Shown here one piece after another: positions 32,680 through 39,884 of a stretch of DNA of 40,997 nucleotides. The position numbers were made by a program, and so were the translations under genes. The stretch's first letter is position 1. The number at the start of each line of letters is the position of its first letter. Source of the DNA: an uncultured Candidatus Saccharibacteria bacterium (GTDB lineage: Bacteria; Patescibacteriota; Saccharimonadia; Saccharimonadales; Saccharimonadaceae); NCBI GenBank assembly GCA_948663575.1, contig CAPNAV010000007.1, positions 1 to 40,997 of the forward strand. Reading direction: 5' to 3'. The notes beneath the pieces are model-generated. The model did not search any database and had not been told where the DNA came from. It worked only from the letters and a program-made list of their open reading frames with translations.

Positions 32680-33410
32680 CCTATGCTCCTGAACGCTATG
32701 AACTAGCAGAAGATGATGTCGTAAAGTCTCTATGGCGCAAATACCGTAAAACCCCAGAATACAAGAGCGGGAGACGGTACTCAATCAGTTCGGTACATCC
32801 ACTAGTTCGACAAGCCGAAGAACAGGGGCTCAGCGAAGTAATTCTTGATTTTGCTAGAGAACTTGAACGTCACGTTGACATTCGCGTCAGCCTCTCTCAT
32901 CGCTCAGAATCCGAATGGCTAGATAGTTGGAAGAACATGCACACCATGCTTTTTCGGCATGTCTATCGCAAAACCGGCGATTTTCGCCCCAAAGGCCACG
33001 ATGTCCGCTTCGGCAACCCTGGCGACGAAGATCTGCATCGCATTCCTCTCGGTGGAGCCGAAGTCTATAATGAACTGTACGGCCTCGCCCGCGGTCTCAA
33101 AGATAGTATTGAGTACGTTAAGGATGATAATATTGACGAAGTTTGTCGTTTTTTGGCTAATTTTCACTATAATTTCATCCGTATTCACCCATTCTTTGAT
33201 GGCAATGGCCGCATCGCTCGCGTCGTCACCGATCAACTCTCCGTAGCGCTCGGTTACGTGCCAATTATCGCCGGTTTTCCTCGCAATAACATTGAGAAAA
33301 AGAGTATCTACCACGCCGCTATCCACGCCAGCGCCACCGACACCTCGCATTCCGAGCTCACCGCCTGGATTAAATCTCAACTTATAGACAAGCTGAAACA
33401 AATCGCGTAG
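32676..33410 (+). CDS. Fic-family toxin (AMP transferase)
   Basis: 244 residues. The Fic core motif HPFFDGNGRIAR is complete at 171-182 (catalytic His171), with an upstream flap region containing PLGGAEVYNELYGLARGL. Fic proteins transfer AMP or related groups to Ser/Thr/Tyr of targets. No clear inhibitory (S/T)xxxE(G/N) helix is visible, which fits neutralisation by the separate Panacea partner. ATG 32676 overlaps the antitoxin stop (ATGA), implying coupled translation. A 22-nt piece of this gene (32758-32779) recurs inverted at 40142-40163. Confidence 0.9.
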   Translation: MTYAPERYELAEDDVVKSLWRKYRKTPEYKSGRRYSISSVHPLVRQAEEQGLSEVILDFARELERHVDIRVSLSHRSESEWLDSWKNMHTMLFRHVYRKTGDFRPKGHDVRFGNPGDEDLHRIPLGGAEVYNELYGLARGLKDSIEYVKDDNIDEVCRFLANFHYNFIRIHPFFDGNGRIARVVTDQLSVALGYVPIIAGFPRNNIEKKSIYHAAIHASATDTSHSELTAWIKSQLIDKLKQIA

Positions 33411-33441
33411 GGAATTATATATTCGCCCAGCTTCTTCGTCA

Positions 33442-33744
33442 TTATCTATTATTAGTAGAGACTAGGCAGCGGAGGGAAAGGGCATGACTAGTTATTGTCC
33501 ATGGATTTGGGGCTGATCTGCTATTATTGCCTCCTATGCATAAAAAATAAGCCCAGTTTTTAGCTTGTGTAGTTTTTGGCCAAGCTAGCAATTCGTGACC
33601 CCTTCGTACTAAATGTGCACTATCGCCCGCTCTATATCCCACTCGACCCAGAAAAAAAGGCGAAAAGGATGCATTATAGGTTGCGTTAACCGCTTCTGGT
33701 AATGTTACACCTTCATTCAGCTTCTTATCATCATCGCTCACCAA
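33442..33744 (-). pseudogene. Silent cassette d1
   Basis: Minus strand: LVSDDD...GVTLPEAVNATYNASFSPFFLGRVGYRAGDS...SLRCLVSTNNR-TAA. It lies 31 nt after the fic stop in the opposite direction. The last codon is changed (Gly to Arg) relative to other copies. No ribosome-binding site or promoter of its own. Confidence 0.7.
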
Positions 33745-33762
33745 ATATTCCTCGCTTTATCA

Positions 33763-34068
33763 TTATCCATTATTAGTAGAGACTAGGCAGCGGAGGGGAA
33801 AGGTGAAGCTTCGTGCATTATTGTCGGATGGGCCAGTTACGTAAGGTGTGGTTGAGAAATAATACGTGAAAGTAGTTCCCCACGATGTTGAGGCCCAGCT
33901 AAAACCGTAAAATCCTCGGTTCGTGAGAATTTTAGGGTCGTAGGCATATCCGCTACGATTCCAGAATAAAGGTGATAAGCCGACGTCATATGTGGCGACC
34001 CATCCATTTGGTAGAGTGACGCCTCTATTGGCATTGTATTGATCAGTAGCTTTTTCATCGCTCACCAA
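33763..34068 (-). pseudogene. Silent cassette d2
   Basis: Minus strand: LVSDEK...NRGVTLPNGWVATYDVGLSPLFWNRSGYA...SWAST...YYFST...FPLRCLVSTNNG-TAA. It is tandem with d1, separated by 18 nt. Same boundary words as the others. Confidence 0.7.
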
Positions 34069-34109
34069 ATAACTTGCGGGGCATAGGTAACTGTATATTT
34101 TTTTAGAAT

Positions 34110-34135
34110 TGACGCAGGCTTTTCTGAATCTTTGA
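34110..34135. repeat. Hairpin TTTCTGAATC/GATTCAGAAA
   Basis: Perfect stem with a short loop near 34115-34141, next to GACGCAGGC. An AT-rich hairpin beside a GCGTC/GACGC word resembles the 19.08 kb hairpin. Confidence 0.4.
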
Positions 34136-34166
34136 TTCAGAAATTAAAACCCACACTAGCGCATGA

Positions 34167-34172
34167 TATAAT
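34167..34172 (+). promoter_or_regulatory. -10 box of the 34199 gene
   Basis: TATAAT with extended TGA, 26 nt before ATG 34199. Confidence 0.55.
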
Positions 34173-34198
34173 TCTAGAAAGAAAGGTAAACCTCAGTT

Positions 34199-34648
34199 AT
34201 GAATAACGACTCAAATCAAAGTCAAATAACTCTAAAAGAATATCAACAGCTCATCTCTGCCGATTTTGGCATAAAAGTATCTCGAGGTACAGTTTCGCTC
34301 ACTAATCAATCTGACGATAATCAAATAAATCTAGAAATTCTTAGTGTTAATTCCAACGAGATAGACACTTATTCAGCTCAAATCGCCGGTAAAAACTATC
34401 CTATCAACCAAGATTTGTTCAGCAAAATTCAGCGGTTCATTAGCGACAATCTAGATACTTTAATTAGCTGGGCTAAAGAACAAACTAACGCTGTCTTAGA
34501 AAATAATGTCCATATCGGCAATACTAGCAAGATTACAGTCAAATACGGCCAGCTAATCATCAACGTCAATGGACAAGTCGCCGACATCGAAGATGTATGC
34601 GATGACTTTATTAACGCATTAAGGGATCTTATTGTTAAGGCCAGCTAA
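34199..34648 (+). CDS. Hypothetical protein beside the prophage
   Basis: 149 residues, soluble. The N-terminal half is polar, with strands (RGTVSLTNQ, INLEILSVN). A helix FSKIQRFISDNLDTLISWAKEQTNAVL follows. The end (ITVKYGQLIINVNGQVADIEDVCDDFINALRDLI) looks like a beta hairpin plus helix. No family recognised. It lies between two minus-strand cassettes and the inovirus and uses host-like rather than phage-like codons. Confidence 0.65.
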   Translation: MNNDSNQSQITLKEYQQLISADFGIKVSRGTVSLTNQSDDNQINLEILSVNSNEIDTYSAQIAGKNYPINQDLFSKIQRFISDNLDTLISWAKEQTNAVLENNVHIGNTSKITVKYGQLIINVNGQVADIEDVCDDFINALRDLIVKAS

Positions 34649-35398
34649 AAGTCCCTTGAAAAGCCTGTGCGCCCTCTCATAGGCATTCCGTGTTTTTATT
34701 CTTGGTTGACAACTGCTTTGTTTAAAACTCTCACAAACATATCCAAACAGGGAAATAGGGAATCAGGAAATAGGCATACTCATATTTCCCTCATTCTAGA
34801 TATTCTCATCCTTTTGCCCTCTCATTCTCATAATTCCGTCATTCCCCACCCCTGTTAGAATTATGTCCACCCCTGTATAAAACAGGGGTATTCTCTTGCC
34901 TTACTCTTATACTATATAACTCTAGCTATTGTCATATCATTTTGCACCTGCTTACATCATCCATTTATTATATAGCTATAGCACACAAGCATGCTTCACA
35001 ATATAGCCAAGCTAGGAAACCATTGACTGAGCTACATACATACAGAAACACAAACGCACAAAAACCATACACGAAGAACATAACGAAACAAACACAAACA
35101 GACCAGAAACAGAATTATACCTTAAAAACAGCCACAAACAAGACGATAGTATAATCGTGTTTTAGACTGAAATCTAATGTCGCACAATATAGATTTTACG
35201 ACATTTAGACAAAAGGCTTCAATGTTACGATCGTGTGGGTTCATCTAACGAGGCTGTTCGGCCGGGCGAGCTTGTCCCCGTGCCGAGTTCCGAGTTCCGT
35301 ACCCCTAAATGTCGTTCGCCTGTTTCTGTAAAATTTTCCGATTTTGACCCGAACAAGGTCAATTATTTTGAAAATGGTTCTAAATATCAACTATGATT
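34649..35398. other. Gap left of the prophage
   Basis: No convincing gene. It contains ACCCCTGT-ATAAA-ACAGGGGT (34869-34889, terminator-like), an 11-nt CACCCCTGTTA (34847-34857) repeated at 39687-39697, three copies of a CTAA(A)TGTCG word (35174-35182, inverted at 35199-35208, and 35305-35314), and a GC-rich patch near 35250-35300. It may be part of a phage or replication origin region. Confidence 0.45.
35393..35398 (+). promoter_or_regulatory. Possible -10 box of the first phage genes
   Basis: TATGAT about 58 nt before ATG 35456. Confidence 0.35.
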
Positions 35399-35455
35399 AC
35401 CCGAACAAAACCCGAACTTAATTAATCAATTTTTAATCATGAAAGTTTTAATAAA

Positions 35456-35623
35456 ATGTCTATCCAATGTGAAATCTCAAAATATAAAGGTACTTCTAAA
35501 AAATCAGGGAAAGAGTTTGACGCTTTCCAACTTAAAATAGGTGATTATGAGACTTTGTTATTCCCTGCTTCTCGTATGGAGCGTAATTATCTCACCCGTT
35601 TGATTGATGAAGGTGAAATTTAA
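35456..35623 (+). CDS. Small phage protein, 55 residues
   Basis: Product begins MSIQCEISKYKGTSKKSGKE and ends in an acidic helix RNYLTRLIDEGEI. Charged, with alternating strands (FDAFQLKIGDYETLLF), so it might be a minimal OB-like ssDNA-binding protein at the position of phage pV; this is inference from size and place. Its stop overlaps the next ATG (TAATG). Confidence 0.6.
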   Translation: MSIQCEISKYKGTSKKSGKEFDAFQLKIGDYETLLFPASRMERNYLTRLIDEGEI

Positions 35624-35769
35624 TGCCTTTTTCTGAGTTCTTGCGTTTAACTCAAGTTATCCGTAACCTTTATGGACGTGATTGTGCTTCCAAGTTTTTT
35701 GAATCCAATGTTTCTCAATTTTATAATTTAGGGGATTTTGACCCAAGAAACCACTTGTCTATTCATTAG
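35623..35769 (+). CDS. Small phage protein, 48 residues
   Basis: Product begins MPFSEFLRLTQVIRNLYGRD. Soluble, helical, no known family. It is translationally coupled to the preceding ORF by a TAATG overlap. Confidence 0.55.
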   Translation: MPFSEFLRLTQVIRNLYGRDCASKFFESNVSQFYNLGDFDPRNHLSIH

Positions 35770-35777
35770 CGCTTTGG

Positions 35778-35783
35778 TATAAT
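35778..35783 (+). promoter_or_regulatory. -10 box of the coat operon
   Basis: TATAAT, 45 nt before the coat protein ATG; the leader has AAAGG near the start. Confidence 0.6.
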
Positions 35784-35828
35784 CATTTTAGCTTGTCTAT
35801 TACTTAAAACTCGAAAGGCTGGATTCTT

Positions 35829-36020
35829 ATGGATCCTGTAACACCAACTGGTATGTCTGCTGTAATTAGCGCTTTATCAACTGGTCTTACCCCTGCGGTA
35901 TTCTTCGGTGTGGTTGCTGACCTCGTTCCGTTTATTATCGTTCTTGTGCCTGTTGCTCTTGCGTTGTACTTCCTTCGCAAACTTGTTAAGGGCGCTGGCA
36001 AAGGTAAGGTTAAGTTCTAA
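35829..36020 (+). CDS. Major coat protein (pVIII-like)
   Basis: 63 residues: a short N-terminal part, one long hydrophobic span (about 28-50, VVADLVPFIIVLVPVALALYFL) and a basic end RKLVKGAGKGKVKF. This is the pVIII pattern in which the C-terminal lysines face the DNA inside the virion. There is no cleavable signal peptide of the M13 type, so it is nearer to the Pf1/Pf3-like or uncleaved type, although a cut within the Ala/Gly-rich N-terminus is possible. It has its own promoter and a hairpin after it, as in known inoviruses. Confidence 0.8.
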   Translation: MDPVTPTGMSAVISALSTGLTPAVFFGVVADLVPFIIVLVPVALALYFLRKLVKGAGKGKVKF

Positions 36021-36030
36021 TCATCGGGCG

Positions 36031-36056
36031 GCGACTGCCTAGGAACAGAAAGTCGC
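36031..36056 (+). terminator. Hairpin after the coat gene
   Basis: GCGACT...AGTCGC, then ATATATAG. It could attenuate transcription between the abundant coat gene and the minor proteins. Confidence 0.4.
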
Positions 36057-36149
36057 ATATATAGATCTCCTAATTAATTTTATGCTTTTATAGTTGTACT
36101 TATAACTCCAAGTCTCATGCCTGGTACTCTAAGTCAGGCGATAGGTATT

Positions 36150-36275
36150 ATGATTGATTATTTTTTACAGATTTTTAGTGAAGTAAGCTTGCAGATGATT
36201 CCCTGGATTCCGGGTATCATTGGTATTTGGTTAATTATTGACCTTGTTTCTGGTCTTCTTTTTAAGGAGAAGTAA
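36150..36275 (+). CDS. Minor coat protein (pVII/pIX-like), 41 residues
   Basis: One hydrophobic helix (MIPWIPGIIGIWLIIDLVSGLLF) and a short charged end KEK, the size and shape of the pVII/pIX tip proteins of filamentous phage. TAATG overlap with the next gene. Confidence 0.65.
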   Translation: MIDYFLQIFSEVSLQMIPWIPGIIGIWLIIDLVSGLLFKEK

Positions 36276-36781
36276 TGGATTCTAAGTATTCTAATATTCC
36301 TATTTTCCCTCAGCAAGCATCCGATATCGTTGGCTACGCAGGTTCTTCTAGTTATTCTGATTTCCAGTATGCTTGTTTTGACCCTGTTAGTTTCAATTCT
36401 GGTGTGTCTGCTGAATATTTTAATTCTGTTTTTGAGTCTGGTTATTCTCCTCTTTATATTCTTTATTTTAATGCCCCATCATTCCCTGTTCCTGCTAGAT
36501 CTCCTCGTGCTGCTTCGTTTTATGTTTATCTTGATAATACAGATAACCGTTTCCATTATTTTAAGTATAATGGTTCCTCTATTACCACAACTGTTACTGA
36601 ATCTCCTATTTATCCTAATGGTGAATGTTCTAATGATGTTGGCATTTATCTTCCCACTCTTTCTTCTTCGGGTGATCCAACGCAGGTGATGTTTATGATT
36701 ATGTCCTTTTTTATCTTTTTGTTTATTGTTTTTTCTGCATTCCGCTTATTCATATATCCTTTTTCTCGGAGGATTAGATGA
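36275..36781 (+). CDS. Phage structural protein with C-terminal anchor
   Basis: 168 residues. The Ser/Tyr/Phe-rich ectodomain carries two Cys (YACFD, GECSND). A C-terminal membrane segment (VMFMIMSFFIFLFIVFSAFRLFIY) and a basic end SRRIR follow. No N-terminal signal peptide is obvious. It may be a second minor coat or receptor-binding component. ATGA overlap with the next gene. Family unknown. Confidence 0.65.
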   Translation: MDSKYSNIPIFPQQASDIVGYAGSSSYSDFQYACFDPVSFNSGVSAEYFNSVFESGYSPLYILYFNAPSFPVPARSPRAASFYVYLDNTDNRFHYFKYNGSSITTTVTESPIYPNGECSNDVGIYLPTLSSSGDPTQVMFMIMSFFIFLFIVFSAFRLFIYPFSRRIR

Positions 36782-37902
36782 AGTGGAAATCATTATTCTT
36801 AAAGCTCTCTGCTTGCTTCTTATTCTCGTTGTCTTCTTGTGTCTTGTTATTGTCGCACTCCGTTAGCGCCGTTTCTGTTACTCCTTCCTATATGAATATC
36901 GATCGTACTAATATTAGTACTGGCGCTAAAGATTATGTTAATATTCCCGATCGATACACTGCTTTGCTTAATTCCTCTTATATAGGCGATCAGTGGTTTA
37001 TGGAATTTACTCTTCCGCAATCCATTGATGGCTCCGTATCGTTTTCTTTTGACTATTCTGTGACTTTTCGTTCTGCTGGTGCTAATGGCAACCTTGGTTG
37101 GGGTGTTTTTTCTAGGGGTTCATATTGTGAGGCGATTTCTAATTATATGCAGGGTGACGGACAGATAACTTGTGATGTGCATATTGATTATGGTAGCACC
37201 TTTTATTACACTATTTCTGGTACTGTTCTTTATAAGCCTGCTACGCGTCCTTCCGGTAATAAGATTGTTGGTATTAAGCTCGGTAGCTCTGATAAGCCAT
37301 TATTTTATCCTACCTCTGGAAATTTTCATATTTTGAATCCTATCTATTTTAATGCTTTTTCTGTCACTAATGTTAAAGTCTATACTGATCCTAATGACGC
37401 TTTACTTAAGGAGCAACTTGCTATTTTAGGCACTATTGCTGGTCAGAATAGCCAGATTATCAATCAAAATAATCAGATTATTGATCAGAATAATAAACAG
37501 AACGATATTCTTCAAGGTACTCACGATTTTATCACTGATAGTTCTACTCCAAATCCGGGTGATATTGCAACATCCGATTCGCTTCCTTCTGTGGGTATGT
37601 TGCCTCCTGGCCCTCTTGATTCTATCCTACTTTTACCTTTAAACATCATGAATTCTATCACTAGCTCTCTTGGTGGTAGTTGTACTCCTATTGTTGCTCC
37701 TCTTCCTTTTGTTGGTAAGAATATTGAGTTTCCCTGCTTTGGAGATACCATTTACAAAGGAGAATTTGCGCCTCTTTCTAATTTGGTTGGTGTTGTTGCA
37801 TCCGCCTTCATTTTGTATGGTTATCTCAAGCATCTCTATAAGAAGGTCGATAGGGCAACTAGTCTTGAATCTAATGATGAAGATGAATGGGGAGTTTTAT
37901 GA
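36778..37902 (+). CDS. Putative adsorption / minor coat protein (pIII-like)
   Basis: 374 residues. It has a signal peptide (1-31, cleavage likely after SVSA) and a large extracellular beta-rich part with paired Cys. A glutamine/asparagine heptad stretch (QNSQIINQNNQIIDQNNKQN) looks like a coiled-coil stalk. A Pro/Gly region and a C-terminal membrane segment (NLVGVVASAFILYGYL) with a basic cytoplasmic end follow. This is the layout of pIII, which binds the host receptor and anchors in the membrane before assembly. No sequence match to a named pIII is claimed. It overlaps both neighbours by ATGA. Confidence 0.72.
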   Translation: MKWKSLFLKLSACFLFSLSSCVLLLSHSVSAVSVTPSYMNIDRTNISTGAKDYVNIPDRYTALLNSSYIGDQWFMEFTLPQSIDGSVSFSFDYSVTFRSAGANGNLGWGVFSRGSYCEAISNYMQGDGQITCDVHIDYGSTFYYTISGTVLYKPATRPSGNKIVGIKLGSSDKPLFYPTSGNFHILNPIYFNAFSVTNVKVYTDPNDALLKEQLAILGTIAGQNSQIINQNNQIIDQNNKQNDILQGTHDFITDSSTPNPGDIATSDSLPSVGMLPPGPLDSILLLPLNIMNSITSSLGGSCTPIVAPLPFVGKNIEFPCFGDTIYKGEFAPLSNLVGVVASAFILYGYLKHLYKKVDRATSLESNDEDEWGVL

Positions 37903-38216
37903 TAGGTGCATTATTATCTGGTCTTTTTAATTTAATTCTTAGTTTAGTCGCAACAATTTTGCAGATTATTTTACTACCCGTGAATGCTCTTTTCAATGGA
38001 GTGTTTCCTGATCTAACTTCAAGTATTAATGATGTTGTGAGTGGTTTCTCAACTGCAATGAGCCAATTAGGTTGGGTTTTATCTTTAATTCCTCAGCCAG
38101 TTAAAACCACTTTGCTTTTGATCTTTACTATCGAGCTAGCAATCATCGTAATCATGAAGTCGACTAGACTGACTGCTAAACTTTGGAAATTATTACAAAA
38201 AATTAAGTTTTGGTAA
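37899..38216 (+). CDS. pVI-like minor coat protein
   Basis: 105 residues from ATG 37899 (ATGA overlap with the previous stop), with three hydrophobic segments (LFNLILSLVATILQIILL, a central amphipathic part, and TTLLLIFTIELAIIVIM) and a basic C-terminus. Size, topology and position between the pIII-like and Zot genes fit pVI. Confidence 0.7.
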   Translation: MIGALLSGLFNLILSLVATILQIILLPVNALFNGVFPDLTSSINDVVSGFSTAMSQLGWVLSLIPQPVKTTLLLIFTIELAIIVIMKSTRLTAKLWKLLQKIKFW

Positions 38217-38256
38217 AGGCAATAGGCGCGCGCTTTGCGTGGGCGCGCCTTGCCGT
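38216..38256 (+). repeat. Large GC-rich hairpin before zot
   Basis: GGCAA-T-AGGCGCGC ... GCGCGCCT-TGCC: 8 bp perfect (38224-38231 with 38243-38250), extended by GGCA/TGCC. It is by far the most GC-rich structure in the prophage. It may be a packaging signal, an origin structure or an RNA element limiting zot expression. Confidence 0.65.
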
Positions 38257-38266
38257 TGGAGCTATC

Positions 38267-38884
38267 ATGAAAATACCTTTTACTCATCGAGAAATTGACG
38301 TTAAAAGCATTTTTAAGCATCGTACACCTCCTGTTGATGATCATTTTGGTGTTTACTTTATTTGTGGCCGTCAAGGCTCTGGAAAGACTTATTATGCTGT
38401 TAAATTTGCTAATGATATTGATTTAAAGAAAATTTCTATTTGGACTAATATTCATTCTTTAAAACTTCCACATAATGATTTTGATCATATTTCTGAGTTA
38501 TATTCTAATACCGATGAGCATTGTCTCTTTATCATTGATGAAGTTAGTCGTAAATATGATAAAAATTCTCGTACAGATACTCAATTTTACGCTTGGCTTA
38601 ACCAATCCAGGAAACGTAAACGTGTAGTGATCTTGATCACCCAGGAATGGCGTGAACTCCCTATGTGGATTAGAAGGCCAGCGAAGGTGATGATGTCTTC
38701 TAGACCGACGAAAATTCTAGGTGCGCTGGGATTCCAGACTATTACTTGGGGAGACGCTGAAAACATGGTATTTAACAAAGACGAAGGTGAGTATGAATGC
38801 CCACCAATTAAATCAGTCCTCCATAAGCGGAATCGCCAAATTGCAAGCCTTTACGATACCTTCGAGCCTATCAATTCCCTTTAG
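38267..38884 (+). CDS. zot: Zot/pI-family morphogenesis ATPase
   Basis: 205 residues from ATG 38267, which follows GGAG at normal spacing. P-loop GRQGSGKT (34-41), Walker B CLFIIDEVS, and further Zot-like features: FYAWLNQSRKR, VVILITQEW and RRPAKVMM. pI/Zot proteins drive assembly and extrusion of filamentous phage through the envelope. The usual C-terminal membrane segment and periplasmic domain are missing, so this is a short cytoplasmic form; single-membrane hosts may need no outer part. Confidence 0.85.
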   Translation: MKIPFTHREIDVKSIFKHRTPPVDDHFGVYFICGRQGSGKTYYAVKFANDIDLKKISIWTNIHSLKLPHNDFDHISELYSNTDEHCLFIIDEVSRKYDKNSRTDTQFYAWLNQSRKRKRVVILITQEWRELPMWIRRPAKVMMSSRPTKILGALGFQTITWGDAENMVFNKDEGEYECPPIKSVLHKRNRQIASLYDTFEPINSL

Positions 38885-38893
38885 AAGTGTTCG

Positions 38894-38929
38894 GGTTTTT
38901 TATAGTCGGAGGGTCGATTATAAAAAACC
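38894..38929 (+). terminator. 11-bp perfect hairpin between zot and rep
   Basis: GGTTTTTTATA-N14-TATAAAAAACC. A terminator for the coat-zot operon or part of the replication origin. Confidence 0.55.
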
Positions 38930-38945
38930 GTTGTGATTTTTACAC

Positions 38946-38976
38946 TTGACGATATATATATATATATATATATACT
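38946..38976 (+). promoter_or_regulatory. rep promoter containing an (AT)n tract
   Basis: TTGACG (38946-38951) is followed by an uninterrupted AT dinucleotide tract (38952-38974) that forms the spacer and the -10 (TATATA or TATACT). Spacing is 17 or 19 nt depending on the hexamer used. TTGGAG then leads to ATG 38983. Confidence 0.7.
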
Positions 38977-38982
38977 TGGAGT

Positions 38983-39633
38983 ATGGTAAAGAATCCATCT
39001 GAATTGCGTCCAGAGACCTTAGTTAAAAGGGTTATGTCTGGAACTAAGGACTATTGTTCTAAGGAATATTTAACTGCTTTTTCTAAGCTTCCATCAACAG
39101 AATTGCACCACTCGGACTATCCACGACACGAAATTATCGAGTTATGGAATAGCTTGCAAAAGACGCCTAATAAATGTAGATTGTTTACATTTTCTCTTGT
39201 TGATAATAACCATTGTGTTCAAAAACGTATTAAAGAGCGTTTTCCTGATAGTAAATGGGCTTGGATATGTCATGACAAAGACACTAGTGCCGAGCATAAA
39301 CACTATCACTACGTGCTTATGTTCGAAACTCCTCGTTCTTTTTCTAGCATTGCTAATTCCCTCGAAATCCCCGTCACCATGTTACAGAAAGTCTACTCTA
39401 AGAAGGGCATTTTAGACTACCTTACCCACGAAAATGACCCCAATAAACACCATTATTCTCTTTCTGAAATAGAGGCTAATTTTGATGTCGAGGAAGAGAA
39501 GAAAGATAATGATGAAATTGATCCTTGGCAAGAATATTGTGATTATTGGGCTATGAAGACTGGCAAAATGTCTAAAAAAGCATGGTTTGAGAAATATGGC
39601 GACCAATTAAAGATTTTGCGACATTATACCTAG
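38983..39633 (+). CDS. rep: Rolling-circle replication initiator Rep (HUH, Rep_2-like)
   Basis: 216 residues. It matches small plasmid Rep proteins: FTFSLV, then WAWICHDKDTS..HKHYHYVLMFE with the HUH pair His107/His109, then VYSKKGILDYLTHENDPNKHHYS with the catalytic Tyr region (Tyr138 or Tyr146). It would nick the double-strand origin and start rolling-circle synthesis of phage ssDNA. In M13 this role belongs to pII; Rep_2-type replacements occur in Gram-positive inoviruses and plasmids. An acidic C-terminal extension follows. Confidence 0.9.
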   Translation: MVKNPSELRPETLVKRVMSGTKDYCSKEYLTAFSKLPSTELHHSDYPRHEIIELWNSLQKTPNKCRLFTFSLVDNNHCVQKRIKERFPDSKWAWICHDKDTSAEHKHYHYVLMFETPRSFSSIANSLEIPVTMLQKVYSKKGILDYLTHENDPNKHHYSLSEIEANFDVEEEKKDNDEIDPWQEYCDYWAMKTGKMSKKAWFEKYGDQLKILRHYT

Positions 39634-39884
39634 AGCTCCGCCATAAAATCTCCATATCATCCAGCCTTTTCATAATCCACCCCTGTCACCCCTGTTAAGT
39701 CCATTTTTGGCCTTCTTTTTTGCTTTTTGGCTTATTTTTACTTACTTTCCCTCCTTTTTATTATTTTCTCGGCATCAGTCATCCCCACAAGACGTTTTTT
39801 ACACTATTTCGTATTTTCGCTTGCTTAATTCCCCTCCAAAACCCGAACAAAAACCGAACTAAAATCACTCTCACTCCGCCCCTG
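39634..39884. other. Pyrimidine-rich non-coding end of the prophage
   Basis: No gene. It holds CACCCCTGTTA (39687-39697), a T/C-rich tract, and the repeat ACCCGAACAAAAACCGAACT (39841-39860) proposed as the right end. Confidence 0.5.

Larger units (their letters stand above)
35399..39861 (+). mobile_element. Inovirus (filamentous phage) prophage
   Basis: A run of nine plus-strand genes, mostly touching or overlapping, in the usual filamentous-phage order: small early proteins, major coat-like, pVII/IX-like, structural proteins, pIII-like, pVI-like, Zot/pI ATPase, then Rep. Codon third positions are strongly T-rich, unlike the C-rich host genes. The proposed ends are an imperfect direct repeat ACCCGAACAAAAC/ACCGAACT (35399-35419 and 39841-39860), giving a genome of about 4.4 kb. 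No integrase gene is visible, so integration through host Xer recombinases or the Rep is likely. Boundaries are tentative; gene content is strong. Confidence 0.82.

Noticed and set aside
34942..35154. 70-codon ORF left of the prophage
   Set aside because: Lys/Thr/Asn-rich translation of low-complexity DNA, no ribosome-binding site, no similarity that I recognise.
35774..36001. ORF on the minus strand opposite the coat gene
   Set aside because: Shadow frame of the major coat protein with no start signal and arginine/threonine-rich noise composition.
38952..38974. AT tract as a sequencing artefact only
   Set aside because: It lies exactly between a -35 box and a ribosome-binding site, so a functional reading is at least as likely; kept as a finding.
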